Assembly: GCA_024138025.1 (NCBI GenBank)
Contig: JAMXBD010000685.1
Coordinates: 62,001-126,000 of the forward strand
Length of the DNA stretch: 64,000 nt
DNA from: Combretum micranthum
Lineage: Eukaryota > Streptophyta > Magnoliopsida > Myrtales > Combretaceae
Reading direction: 5' to 3'
Of this stretch, positions 11,730 to 23,233 are shown piece after piece (the first letter of the stretch is position 1; each line of letters starts with the position of its first letter). The notes below the pieces were generated by a model. That model saw nothing but the letters and a program-made list of their open reading frames with translations. It had not been told where the DNA came from and ran no database searches. Position numbers and translations under genes: made by a program.

Positions 11730-13882
11730 TTTTTCAATATTGTTTTCTTTTCAGAATCAGAATCTTCCTGATTTAAACTTTGTTTGAAATCAAGAAATTC
11801 TTGTTGCAACTTCATTTGCATGAGTTTTAATTCTTTGATTTCTTCTTTCTGAATTTTTATTTCAGAATGAAGATCATTGACAGAGATTGGTTTTTTCTGT
11901 TTTGGTTTTCCTTTTTCAAGAATTTCATTAAGACTATAGGGAGCTTTGGTATGATATGATTCATACTCTGCTTTTCTATTTTCTTAATGTATTCTTGTTT
12001 TTCGGAATCGGTATTTGGTCTAACTTTAGAAGAATATCTTCTTCTTCTTTGGTTAGAACATATATTTCTTCTGAAGAAGTGGATTCAATGTCATTGGCTT
12101 GAATTCCTTCATTGTCAGAGGAGGAAATAAATCAGAATCAGAGGAATAATCATTTTCAAAAAATTTGCAAAAGGTGTTCCATTGTTTCTTCATTAAGGTT
12201 TAATTCATTGATTTTGTTATTGATTTTGCAGAATTTTGCGTATGCCCAATTTTTCCACATTTGAAACATTTAAGTTTTTTCCAAAATTGTTTTTCTTTCT
12301 TTTTGGAAGGTTTGTTGTTCTGTTGTTTTTTTCATATTCATTTTTCTTAAAGAATTTCTTCTTTTTGAAATTTCTTTTAGATTTTTTATGAGAAAAACAT
12401 TCAGTACATTTGTTTTTGATTTTTTATTTTCAAAAGAGGGATCATATTGGGCACAGAAGTCACCAAGACTTTTGTGTTTCATTCTTTGTTCATTCTTCAA
12501 TTGTTTTTGAAGTCTGATGTTGGTGCAAAGATTTGTTCCAATTTTAGAAACATATGAGGCTAATTCTCCATATGAAAGTTGATCATAAGGAATTTCACCA
12601 TTGTAATCTTCTCTAATTTTATTTCTTACTTGATCACCTATGAGATTAGGTAATCCTGCAAGAAACTTTTCTTTCCAAAAAGCTTGATTACAATCATTTC
12701 TAAGGAGGACCTTTGGAAGAATACATCCTTATATGGGCGAAATTCTCCTAATGATTTACATTTCATATTAGACAACAATTCTAAGGATCTGTCTCTAAAG
12801 TGAGATGGATCACCAATAAAATGTTGGCTAATAGAATATATGAGAGTATTAACCATATGGGGGATAGGTTCATCATTTTCATCAAGGATTTTTATTCCTT
12901 CTTCATCGACTTTGTATGAAGTAAGAATAAAATTCCTTCTTTCATCATCCAAATAATTATCCCACCAACCTTTTAATTGTCCAGTAAAACCGGAAATTAT
13001 CATTATGGCGATGTGATAATCACTTGTATCATTTGCTTTGTTGGTGTTTGAAAACATTATCATTTGATTCAAAACATTGAGAATTTTTTGTTCTGAGGCT
13101 CCATCTATGTTCCATTCATAAGTGGATCCTGCAGAATATTTGTTTTGATAATTGTTTTCATCATTTTCTTCGATCAAAACATCAGGAGGGGTTGCTCTCT
13201 GATAGTAAAGTTTCTGGGGTTCTTTCCAGGTAACTTTATTGATTTGATCAATTTGTTCGAAAAGTGAACTGTTAACTGATTCGTTATCAGTTTCATTTAA
13301 AACATTAATATTTTGATTAGGGGTATCCTCAATGGTCAAGTTCATGAGTTTTGTATAAGAAGATGTTGCAGTATTAGGGGTTTTGTTGAAATCATTTGTT
13401 CTTTTGATTTTCTTTTTAATGCTTCTAAAAATTCTTTAGAAGGTTTTTTGGGAAATTCAAAAGGTTTTATCAAAGGGGCCTTAATTTCCTTTTTCTCTAA
13501 AGCTTTTAAAAATTCCTAGAGGGTTTTTTGGAATGTTTAAAGCATTTGGGAAAACTTTGGGTTTATCATTATCCAAAATAACTTCAATCCTGTCTAACTG
13601 TTTGCCCATAGTGTGCAAATGTTGATTGGTAAAGTTATTTTGCTCAATGATTTTCCTGATTCCATTTTCTTCTTTATCAGAAGACTTGAAAGGTGCCAGA
13701 GTAATCTCCTTATTCTTATAAACTTGTTTTAATTGGGTGAGTGGTGGATGGTTGGACTCAATTGTTTGTCCATCACCAATCTGCCAAGTAAAACAATGGT
13801 TTATAACATTGATTTGTTTAGGGGCCAAATAATATTCCTGGAACCAATCAAAGAATAATATTTGGGTTTGATTATCAAACAT
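11730..13882 (-). pseudogene. Caulimovirid coat-protein region with zinc knuckle and coiled coil
   Basis: The middle of the polyprotein. 13882-13481 is an N-terminal part with many Asn and Gln. 13345-12638 (235 residues) is the coat-protein core, with YEWNIDGASEQKI and GFTGQLKGWWDNYL, typical of caulimovirid capsid proteins. 12500-12270 has a Lys-rich region with GDFCAQYDP. A zinc knuckle CFKCGKIGH lies at about 12225-12270, but a one-base deletion right after it puts the last expected cysteine out of frame. A charged stretch at about 11750-11930 with a heptad-like pattern (KIQKEEIKELKLMQMKLQQ) looks like the coiled coil found before the protease in this family. At least three frame changes and several stops break it. 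Confidence 0.75.
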
Positions 13883-14749
13883 GAATTTGTAATATTCATC
13901 TTTGATTTCATTTTTAAAATCAGAAAAAGTATTAAAATACCATTTCCTGATTTTCTCATTTTTGGTTGAACAAACTCTTTGTTTAGATATTTCCTGTCAG
14001 GTGTGAAAGGTTTATCTAAAACGTTGAGTTCATCCTCTTGGACCTCTGAGAAGGCTGGTTCTTCATAACCAGTTTGTTGGTGAACTGATCTAGGTAAACC
14101 ATTATCTCCAGTCACAATTCCTATCAAAGACGGATTGCTTTGATTTGGAATTTCAAGAGTTTTCAACAGAAGGAGGATTATTTTGATTTGGGGGAGCTCT
14201 AACATTCATAGGAGGTACAGAGGAGGAATAGTAATCACGGTGGAGGTAGGTCAAAAGATCTTCTTGAAGAAGAAGATGACATTGTCCTAATTTCCACATT
14301 ATTTCTGGGTAGATCTAGAGATCTCCTAGAAAACTGAATGGTTACTTTTCCTTCAGGATGTTGTATAACATTGGTTGGTTCAGTGTTATACACAATCTTT
14401 TTTGGAAGAGGATTATCTACTTCCCATTGCTGGGGTAGATTGATTTGGTTCCATTGATCATTTTTTAGGATAGAAACATTAGCTTTTGAAAGATCTGTCT
14501 GGATTAATAAGGTTTGACCTCTCCTGTCAACCTTAAAAGCCTTAGATCCAAAAGCTGTTTTCATAAGTTTGTAATATATCCTGTATATTACAGCCATTGG
14601 AAGTGATCCTTCCAACATTCGGTAGTTGTGAGTTTTAATCTGGAGGATTGAAGACTTCATGATTGTTTTATCCTTTAACCCTATGGTTACATTAGGATGA
14701 CAATCGAATTGGACAGGGCCATTACTCAGGCTAGTCTCTACTGCAGCAT
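13677..14749 (-). repeat. Terminal redundancy of the pararetrovirus, right copy
   Basis: Partner of 5983-7055. It covers the coding sequence for the second half of the movement protein and the start of the coat-protein region. The right edge cuts abruptly from viral sequence into AT-rich host DNA at 14749. Confidence 0.85.
13883..14749 (-). pseudogene. Movement protein C-terminal half, right copy (5'-truncated)
   Basis: The right redundant copy. It begins abruptly at 14749 inside the movement protein, just before SLSNGPVQFDC, so the N-terminal half is missing. The frame is open down to 14235, including the stretch where the left copy has a stop. A two-base deletion near 14160 and a further shift near 13990 then move the frame. 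The first 25 codons of the 14822-14235 open frame come from flanking host DNA and are not viral. Confidence 0.8.
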
Positions 14750-15935
14750 AGGTTTCAAAATAAACAATAATAATGATTAATAAATAAAAATAAAAAAAAC
14801 TTCTAGCCAGCGTCTCTCTCATGCCATGAAGGATAAAATCAAAAGTTGCTTGGAATATTGATCACATCACATGGTCATCATAATCACTGCTTTTAATTTC
14901 TACACAATAATCGAATGGAAGAAGAACCTAATAGTCAAACCACATGCACAGCCAATGCGCCGTGGGATCCACGTCGTCATGGCTTATCATTTTATGCTTG
15001 TCGCATAGTCGGGGCTTTTGATTCGGGTTTTTGTTTAAATTATATATTGCAATTTTATCCTTCTATCGGTCGAAATCAAATTATTTGATATGAATAGGAA
15101 GCTATTCCACACCTCACAAAGTTTATCCTTCTATCGGTCTAGAATTATTGATTCAGATGTTGTCAAAACTTTGACAACAAAAGATATCTTATAGACTCTG
15201 CCCTCAGTGTCATAGGCTGTGCATGGAGCTAGAATTCCTCATCTCAACCTACTGCTGTAATCTCTCTCAACATCAGTTGAAACCACATCTTCTTCTCTCC
15301 CTTTTTCACAATTTCATGTAATTGGAGTTATCATTACATGCTTACTGCATTCAATTTCATTTTTATATTATCCCGTGTTAATTCACTGTCGGTTTTTTTC
15401 CTTTTTTTTCCCCGACAACCTTTTAAATAACCTCAGTAATTTTATAACTTAGTCACAACTAAGGTTTGCCTAATAGAACATTAAAAAATATCATGTTGAA
15501 ATCCAAGACGTGTATATATAATCTAACATCTTTACCCCATTTTAGGAAGTACCAGATCATGATTCTTATGAACATACGTCTTCCCCAGTGTTGCTTTAGG
15601 TATATGATCTAAAAAGAAAATTTAGCAAGATCAATACGAAACTCAAAAAACATCATTAATGTTTGCTCAATAATTTGGTCTTAGAACATTGACGAACCTC
15701 CTACAAAATAGGGGCTTAAAATTAAGCAAAATAATAAAGAAATAAGTTAGCAAATAGAAAGTTAGAAGGAAATTTAATTTTGAAACATATCAAAATAGAA
15801 AATTAATTGGAAAAATCCAAAATAATTTCTAGGAAACTAATAAAAGTGAAACAAAAATTCGCAAACCAGCATAATATGAAACTCGAAAATAAAAATAATG
15901 AAATAGGAAACAAAATGAAATAGAACTCTAACTAA
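14750..15935. other. Intergenic DNA, no gene seen
   Basis: AT-rich flank right of the pararetrovirus. A slightly GC-richer part at 14930-15020 and a CT-rich part at 15280-15420 have no supporting reading frame. The phrase TTATCCTTCTATCGGTC occurs twice (15056 and 15122). Confidence 0.55.
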
Positions 15936-17372
15936 AAAGGGAAGAGTGAAAAAAAAAAAGAGAGTTACTGCAACATTAGTCCATGGAATGAACAAAAAAA
16001 TATAGGGAGAGTAAACCACACTCCCCAGCTCCCAATCCAAACAAACAAACAAACAAAATAATAATAATAATAGTAATAATAATAATAATAATACACTTGT
16101 CCCCTTTTTAATGACTTGCCATTTTTTCCCCTCTTAACAATTTGATTCATATAAGTATGTATCAACAAATAGTTTCTAAATATCAATTTTTAACGCAGTT
16201 GAATTGAAGTAAGATTGCAAGAATATGTATTTCTTCCCAGTTTCTAATATTGGCATTAATTTTTTAAAAGATATTTTTGGATTACGAATCTTAATTGGAA
16301 TAATTTGGGTACTCTATTAGCCCTTTCTTGCTTATTCAAATCAAAATAAAGAGAAATATTAGCAAAGCATAAAAGAGAAGACATGCTTGATTTCTTAAAA
16401 AATGTCGGAATCCTTATATTTTTGTTCCATCGAAGAAGATGGTGCTTCTTAATTTTCCTTACAAAGAAAAAATGAAAAAGGAAATTTTGCTTCTTCATGA
16501 TAGACATCATTTCTAATTGGCCTACAAAGGTTAATACACAAAGTAATTCTATTAAACATGTGCAACTAAATAATATACTAAAATATATAAAACATTGATA
16601 AATTATATCAGAAGGTATCACTGGTTGGAAGTAAGCTCATTTAAGGTATTAACTTCTCGGTGGTTAAAAAGAAGAATCAACACTTCCATTTCCTCGTTTG
16701 AGTAAATTTTTAAAACTTTCATTTCTCTTTTAAATCACTTAAAACGTTTATACTTTAAATAATTTACCCCTTAACATTGATATTTTATGGTATAATTTAC
16801 TAATAAAAATGACTGAATATAAGTACACACACAAAAAAAAGAGAAAAACAAATTAAAAAAAAGAGGTTGAAAACCCTAAAACTCAGTATCTTAGGATAGC
16901 CATTCACCTCCCTTGATGAAAAGATGAAGAAAAAAAAGGATGGATCATAGTTGAATTGTACATTCATTAATTCACTGGAAAATCTATTGCGCTTATAAAC
17001 ATATTTTGTGGAAGCCCATTAATGGCTCCAGAATGGTTTAGCAATCTCATCTATTAATCATAGAAATATTTCAACAGTAGCTATCCATTATTGTATTTTA
17101 AAAATATCACTCATCTCTTCCCTTAAGGGACCTCATCTTGCATTTGAGCTATCATTGCTCTAAAGATCAAGTATTGCAAAAATTAAGCATTCTAGCTTCT
17201 CTAATCATGTCACTAAGATGCCTAATATCACATACTTGTACTCCCTTATCCCTCTTTAATTTCATCTCATTTGAAGTGCTACTAAAAGCGCAACACTCTT
17301 CTCTTATATGCAAGCACATGACTCACACCACATACGTATGTTACTTATATATTAAATTACTACATTAAATGA
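15936..17372 (+). repeat. Duplicated segment, copy A1 part 1
   Basis: Matches 38690-42310 (copy A2) in the same orientation once two insertions in A2 are removed. Shared landmarks include AAAAAGGGAAGAGTGAAAAA at the left, a CTTCCCTTAAGGGA block (17116), GCTCTAAAGATCAAGTAT, and GCACAACACTCTTCTCTTA-like sequence at the right. No coding potential is evident. The copies differ by many substitutions and indels, so the duplication is old. It could be an ordinary segmental duplication or two copies of an unrecognised element. Confidence 0.7.
16040..16093. repeat. (ACAA)n and (AAT)n microsatellites
   Basis: A run of ACAA units (16040-16056) followed by AAT units with one interruption (16057-16093). 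The matching place in A2 has only a few ACAA and AAT units, so it expanded after the duplication. Confidence 0.85.
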
Positions 17373-18887
17373 AACACCTTAAATAAAAATTCTATAATGA
17401 AGGCTGGAAAGTAATTCTGACTTCTTAAGACTAAGGCGATTTTTTACCAATAGTAACTTTGAAAAGATAAATGGTTTAAGCCAATGTATTAATACACAGA
17501 AGAATATATAACTACCTCTCAACATTCTTTCAAACTTCGGTAGAAATTACCTCTTCTTCTTTATTTGACTCTCATCATTCTTGAAGATTCTAAAACAATT
17601 CCTATTGTCATTGAATTTCTCATTCCTTTCTCACTGTTTCCAACAAGTTAAAATGTTTAGATAATGAATTCTTGGAGTTTCAACATTGCTAACCATCTTT
17701 TATCGGAAGAATGCCAATTTGGGAGAGATTTCTAGAGATAAATTATCAAAATAAGAAATTAAGAACAGAAAGAGAGAAGGATAGAAAGAATTTGTGAGAA
17801 CGTAATGGGAATTGATATAAATTTTGGTTCCTTGAGTGTTAATTGTATTAAGATAAAAAAAAAATTGCATGGTATATGGTGTTAGGGCGATAAAAACATG
17901 TCTAGGGGGATTAAAACCTTTTTTGGATTATGAACGAAAGGAAAATTAACAAAGGAGACAATTTTTGAAAGTACATAACCGATGCACGACCTTACACACT
18001 AGGTTGTGTACCTTTTGCCAATAGAGGTATAGTAAATTCTAAAAGTGCATGACCTATGCAAGAGCCTATGTATCACTAGTATACCTCTCTATGATATGAT
18101 GAAATATGCACTGTGGAAGTGCATGACTTATACACGAGTTCGTGCACTAGACTATGTAACATTATATGACTTCAGTGCACAAGCTTATGCATACCTCGTG
18201 CACAACCTATGCACAGTCCATGCAACACCCCTGCATGGTTCATGCAAGGTCCATGTAATGCCCATATACTTGATTGTGCACTTTTTTTGTGACATGTTTA
18301 ATTCACCTAAGTGATACCTGACCCCATACAATCCCATGCATTAGCTTATGTACACTATAACATCCTCTAAGACACCTTTTTCTTGCTTAAAGGTAATTGA
18401 AGTCAATTTTAACTCCTTTCTTTAGGATTAAAGTTTATTATAAGATCTTGAAACCTAGATAGTAGTAGAGCAAAGGCGGTGAATTATAAGAATGTAAATA
18501 ATAGTCAAATTAGATGTATAAAAAATTATGAGTAACTTCATTGGTGTGCAATTCAAATAGTAGATTTTAGTATTTGGAACAGAACAATTTTTTAGGTAAG
18601 TGTATTATTTTATTTGATGGTTATGGTTGTTAAGATAGATTGATAACTCAACTAATATTATATCTAACTATAAACATTGTGGGATACGTCTACTTAGCCG
18701 TGGTTGGAGGTCTGAGAGTACTGGTGATATCAATGTAGCACCCTGATGATCTTTGTGTGAAATTATTTCTGTATAGAGTCACACTTGGAGATTATCATGG
18801 GTAGATCTTGGTTTTTGACTCATGGACTCTTGGACTTATTAATTTTAGGGAGTACCCAACATCATATACATATGTACTAAATGTATG
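17373..18887. other. Intergenic DNA left of the chromovirus, including a GCATG/TGCAC-rich patch
   Basis: Not matched in copy A2. 17400-17930 is plain AT-rich DNA. 17960-18300 is a patch with many TGCATG, GTGCAC and CATGCA words (see separate entry). 18700-18887 is the immediate flank of the Gypsy insertion. No gene is supported. Confidence 0.5.
17965..18355 (+). repeat. Degenerate TGCATG/GTGCAC word cluster
   Basis: Around 390 bases dense in near-palindromic words such as GTGCATGAC, CTATGCA, TCGTGCAC, CCATGCAA and GGTTCATGCAAGG, unlike the AT-rich DNA on either side. An 89-codon frame (18045-18314) crosses it, but the periodicity is in the DNA words rather than in codons and no protein family is recognisable, so I read it as a decayed short-unit tandem repeat. 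Confidence 0.5.
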
Positions 18888-19364
18888 TGAAATAGCCATG
18901 AAATTCCTAATTCATATTTTATAAAAGTGTCATTGGAATTATACATGCTTTTATATGTGTTGAATATGATTCATGTTCATGATAAATTATGTGTTTTATT
19001 GTTGTGTTAAAATATGGATATACTCTAGAATTTATTAAATATTTAGTTCATAAAATTTAGATTTCATTAACATGTATGAATTATGTTTGGAATGTATTAA
19101 AACAAGTAAATGAATGCATGCATATAAGTCTCTTTATAGCAGAAAAATAAGGCAAAAATCAAGCTTTTAAACCACCATTAAGGCTTAAACTAATATCATT
19201 AATTAGCCAAAAGTTAAGTCATTATTTACCTTAACTTTGATGCCTCAAAAGTCAAATAACAAGATAATATTAACTAATAAAGTGTCAAAATTCGTACAAA
19301 ATTTTCAGACTCTAAAAACACTCCAAAGCTCTAAAATTCTTCTTTTTCTCCAAAATCTCTCCAT

Positions 19365-19374
19365 GGCTATATAC
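19365..19374 (+). promoter_or_regulatory. Candidate TATA box of the 5' LTR
   Basis: GCTATATACT, with a matching GCTATATACC at 27148 in the 3' LTR. It lies about 85 bases before the GTGAGTATG donor-like site. The match to a TATA consensus is moderate. Confidence 0.4.
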
Positions 19375-19869
19375 TATTAGCCCCTTCAACTCTTGCAAAA
19401 TAACCACTAAAAGCTTGCTTAAGGACCACAAGCTAAGGCTAAAGTTCTATTGGTGAGTATGTTTTTTCATGTCTTAAACTTATGCATGAATATCATTCTT
19501 GACAATAGGGTTTAAACTTAACTTGTGTTTGATGATTCATATGCTTTGTTGGTGGTATGAGAAGTGTTTTGTTATTATAGAAGTTAGTTGTATGTGTGTA
19601 TATGAATTTGGAAGTGTTGGAAAGTTGTGGTTGAATGATCAAATGTTGAGAGTGTTGACATGTGAGGATGAGTATATTGGAAAGATTGAAGGATTGAGTA
19701 GTTGAAGTGTGATTGGTGTTTTGATTATTAGAAGTAGAATTTATGTTGTTTGGATAGTGTTTAAAACATATAACAAGCTTTGGAAAGTTTAGATTAAGTT
19801 TGGAGAATTTTGAACTGAATAAGTTTTGTAATAAAACAGGGAAAACAAAACATTTTCGTATAGGTTTAA

Positions 19870-20310
19870 TTTTGAGCGTACGTCGACATCTGGCACTTCA
19901 ACGCCGCTGAATGAAACACTGTCGGCTTTTGCTAGAAAAGGTTGCCAGTGTTATTTTTCAAATTGTACGCTGACTACTGAGGTTCCAAAGATAACGGCTT
20001 AGAGACGGTGTGGAACTAGAACAGAATCATAATTTTTAACGCTGGGTTGAAGGCCGCCAGCATAGGATCCAAAGCTATTGGCGTACACGGATACGTTGCC
20101 AGTGTTAGGGGTATTCATGAGCGTGGACCAACCCCGTGTAACTCTTGGAAATTTTTGGGAATTTGGCGTTGTATTCTACACCGACTCAAAGCTACAGGCG
20201 TAGAATGAAGGCTACCGGCGTATCTTTGAATGCTGTCAGTATTGGCAAGTGTTGAACTTTAGTGTATTACGTACCTGTTCAAAGCCGCCTGCGTTCAAGG
20301 CTGGCATATC
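19870..20310 (+). repeat. GCCGGC-word region in the chromovirus 5' LTR
   Basis: Words such as CGCCAGC, GCTACCGGCGTA, AAGCCGCCTGCGTTC and GGCGTACACGG recur over about 440 bases. The 3' LTR counterpart is 27660-28150. Many CG sites have become TG or CA. Confidence 0.65.
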
Positions 20311-21083
20311 CCCTGCACTTTTCATTTTCAAAAACTTTCTTCAAAATTTTCCAAAGCTTAGTATATGCTCAATTAAATATTTGTTAAGTGTTCTATGATA
20401 TAATAGGATGTTTAAATGCTCTATTATGACATTGTATTAGTTTATTTGAATTTCTTTGATTAATTATATTTGCAACTAGTTAATTAGTGCTTAAACTAAG
20501 TGGGAAATTTAATATTATTTTAAACAGTGATAGATCCTCGGTCAGCCAACCCCATTAGTTCCCGAGCTATCTCAAGTACGCAGTAACTTGCTTGTTTCTT
20601 TGCTAGGTTAGGCATAAAATCAAATTACTCTAAATTAAGAAAATTTTCTTAATTGATGAGTGTTGATTGTCCTTGTTTGCCGTTGAATCTAGTTCGGAGA
20701 GCAGCACCTTGCTCAGCTTGGGGGTAGGGTACTTTCTCGTTATTAGATAAAATCATTTAAGAGATATGAGTATCCGAGCTACTCATATAAACCCCTTGAG
20801 TGTCGTGATGCATTACTCAGGATCTCCTAGTATTATGGGTTACGCCAAAAGGTGGGACTACCTAGTCTATATGAACAGTAGGGACCACTTAGGGAGGCAG
20901 ACGTAATACTAGATCCTTGTTGCCTGGAGTTTGAACACTCCCATGAAGAAAGACTAACTAAAGATTGAGTAATAAATTATTGGTTGTTGCATTTTACATT
21001 TAGATTAAGTATATGTGAATCGCTTTGTATTTGTGTTCGTTACTTGCGTACTAGGCCTTTGGCTCATATTTTAACCATTTCAG

Positions 21084-21163
21084 GTGATGAATCCGATGAG
21101 TTTTACACGAGTATGGGGTATGGAACTGATTTCGAGGATTTTCTTGATGATATAGAGGACTAG
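21084..21163 (+). other. Acidic short reading frame in the 5' LTR
   Basis: After an acceptor-like TTTAACCATTTCAG the sequence reads in one frame GDESDEFYTSMGYGTDFED and on to FLDDIED before TAG. The 3' LTR copy (28938-29017) reads the same with three changes. Related frames, in the same phase relative to the acceptor-like site, occur in two other LTRs. There is no ATG at the start, so it would have to be a 3' exon. Confidence 0.45.
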
Positions 21164-21560
21164 AGATGACCTTAGACTTGGTGGAATCCAATTTTTGTAA
21201 TAGAATAGTTATGTTAGTCTTGTGGTTGTACTTACTGTTTTAGTTAAATTTCATGTGTGTAATTTTTTTAAGGCTTGTAAAAAGCCTTTGGATGTAATAT
21301 ATATATATATATATATGTACTTATCCATGTTTGACTTAAGTTTGCTTCTTTTGCAAGATATGGTAATGGAATAGTGTATTTTGTTTAAAGTTTAGAAAAA
21401 AAAAATTTATGGTTTCTATTATATTATCTATGTGGAATTAGATAAACAATTCCTAAAACAATTTTTTAGACAACCTTATATATAATCTTATAGGTTATAT
21501 GTGGTTAGGGAACTGTTATCGCCTAGTTCAAATATAGGGGTGATAGCGGGTCCTTGCAGT

Positions 21561-21572
21561 TGGTATCAGAGC
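21561..21572 (+). other. Primer-binding site, initiator tRNA-Met
   Basis: TGGTATCAGAGC, two bases after the 5' LTR, complementary to the 3' end of plant initiator tRNA-Met. This is the usual primer of plant chromoviruses. Confidence 0.93.
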
Positions 21573-21875
21573 GGAGTTTGATTAATTGTTTGTCTAATTG
21601 TAATAGTTGTTTAAGACTTGACCTAGACACAATTAGGTAGTATAGGAAAGAGTTAAGTTTATCTAAATAGTTGTGTATAATTGCCTTCTTGCTTGATTCA
21701 TATACTTGTTATTTGTTTTCTTGTTTACTAATTGCTTATTGCTTGTTTGATGACTTGTTGAATTGTTCGTTAATTTATATATGAATGTGAATGTTAATTT
21801 GATAAGCTTTGCATGTGAGTAGAGATTGATATACATGTGGGTGTGTGTGTTGAATATATGTATGCAATTGTAAAG

Positions 21876-23233
21876 ATGGACAGGTTGAGGAGGTCTACAA
21901 GGCAACATTCTGATAGAGAAAGTATGCCGCCACCACCACAATCATCGTCTACTTTTGCTCTTACTTCATCTTCTACACCGAGTAGTGAGACTACTCCATC
22001 GCCTGCATCGGCTTCAGCTTTACAAGTTCCTCCATCGACTCAGATTCCTCCACCTCCACCTATGCCACCCATTCCTCCTATGCTACAAATACCCACTCCT
22101 GCTATGCCACAAATGCCCACTCCTGCTATGCCATAAATACCCACTGGTGATCTAAATTCCATGTATAGTATGATGAGGGACATGATGGCAATGATGCAGC
22201 GGTATCAGATGATGATGTATCACCAAACACAACATCCCATGCAGCAAGGTAACCAGCAGGGAATGAGACTAAGTGAGGCTGCTCCTATAAATGATCAATC
22301 CAACCAAATCAAGTTACATGATTTTAGCAAGATGGTCCCAGAGTGTGATGGCACTAGTACTAATCCTACAGTAGCTGAAGGTTGGATAGAGGAGATTGAG
22401 AAAACATTTGCAGCTAGTAGAACACCGGAAGATAATAAAGTTGATTTAGCAGTTTATATGATGAAGAAAGAAGCTTACAATTGGTAGAGATTAACTAGTG
22501 GAAATCTACAACAACCCATATCATGGAATGCATTCAAGGATATATTTTTCACCAAATATTTTCCAAATTCAGTGAGAGAAAGGATGATAGCTTATTGGTT
22601 GAACTTGAGACAAGGGAGCAAGACTATAGATGAATACTATGGTAAATTTTGTAGATTGTTGCGCTTTACTGGAGGTGATTACCGGGATGAGAGAATGAAA
22701 TTTCAGAAATTTCAGAATGGATTGAATGAAGAAATTCAAAGTGAAGTGAAGAAATTTGAGTTGCATACCTTATCAGATACTGTGACCAAAGCTTTGCTAA
22801 TGGAGCAAATTCAGAATGATAGTAAAATTAGAAGAGCAAAGAGAGCTGCATTTATAGGAAAGAGACATGCTTCTACTTCATCCTATGATAATTACGGGGT
22901 GTTAATAAAGGAAAGAAGCCTTTCATGGGACGACAAGGAAATCAAAAGCCGACATATAAAGCTTCTACACTTGCATTTGAAAAGAAATGCTTTAAGTGTT
23001 ATGGTCCTCATGAGTTGTGCGATTGTAAGTGGACTCCTAATGCATGTTTTTCATGTGGTCAAGTTGGACATAAGTCTAAAGAGTGCAAGACTCCGAAACT
23101 ACCACTGCTCTTCTGTGCATATTGCAAGCAAAGAGGTCATCATATTGCTAACTGCAAAGATCGACCTGATATTAAGAGTGGAGTTGATATAGAGAAGGGA
23201 AAGACAAATGCAAGGGTTTTCACCTTACAATAG
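21876..23233 (+). pseudogene. Chromovirus gag (capsid and nucleocapsid)
   Basis: Begins at the ATG at 21876 with a basic start (MDRLRRSTRQHSDRE), then a Pro/Ser-rich part with imperfect 24 bp repeats (22080-22140, AMPQMPTP units). The capsid part has GWIEEIEKTF and ISWNAFKDIFFTKYFP, typical of Retrotrans_gag. The nucleocapsid has two CX2CX4HX4C knuckles (CFSCGQVGHKSKEC and CAYCKQRGHHIANC) after a third Cys/His cluster (CFKCYGPHELCDC). Breaks: TAA at 22134, TAG at 22485, and a frameshift between about 22890 and 22925 just before the knuckles. A TAG at 23231 separates it from the protease. Most of the stops fit C-to-T change at a Gln or Trp codon. Confidence 0.9.

Larger units (their letters stand above)
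5983..14749 (-). mobile_element. Endogenous caulimovirid, terminally redundant copy longer than one genome
   Basis: An 8,767 bp relic of a plant pararetrovirus (Caulimoviridae), reading right to left. The order is movement protein (right part), coat protein, zinc knuckle, protease, RT, RNase H, a second ORF, an intergenic region with promoter and polyadenylation signal, then the movement protein again and the start of the coat region. 5983-7055 repeats 13677-14749, offset about 7,690 bp, which gives the circular genome length. One polyprotein from MP to RNase H followed by an ORF of unknown role fits florendovirus-type organisation, but the genus call is inference. No integrase is present, as expected for the family; capture was by host repair. 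Many frameshifts and stops break the reading frames. Confidence 0.88.
18888..21558 (+). mobile_element. 5' LTR of the chromovirus
   Basis: 2,671 bp from TGAAATAGCC to GGGTCCTTGCA. It contains a weak TATA at about 19367, a splice-donor-like GTGAGTATG at 19453, a GCCGGC-word region (19870-20310), a (TA)n run (21296-21316), and a short acidic reading frame after a splice-acceptor-like site (21084-21163). Compared with the 3' LTR it lacks about 40-50 bases near 19905. Confidence 0.93.

Noticed and set aside
21837..21875. Upstream ATG at 21837 for chromovirus gag
   Set aside because: The ATG at 21876 starts a basic N-terminus typical of chromovirus gag; the upstream extension is a GT-rich leader.
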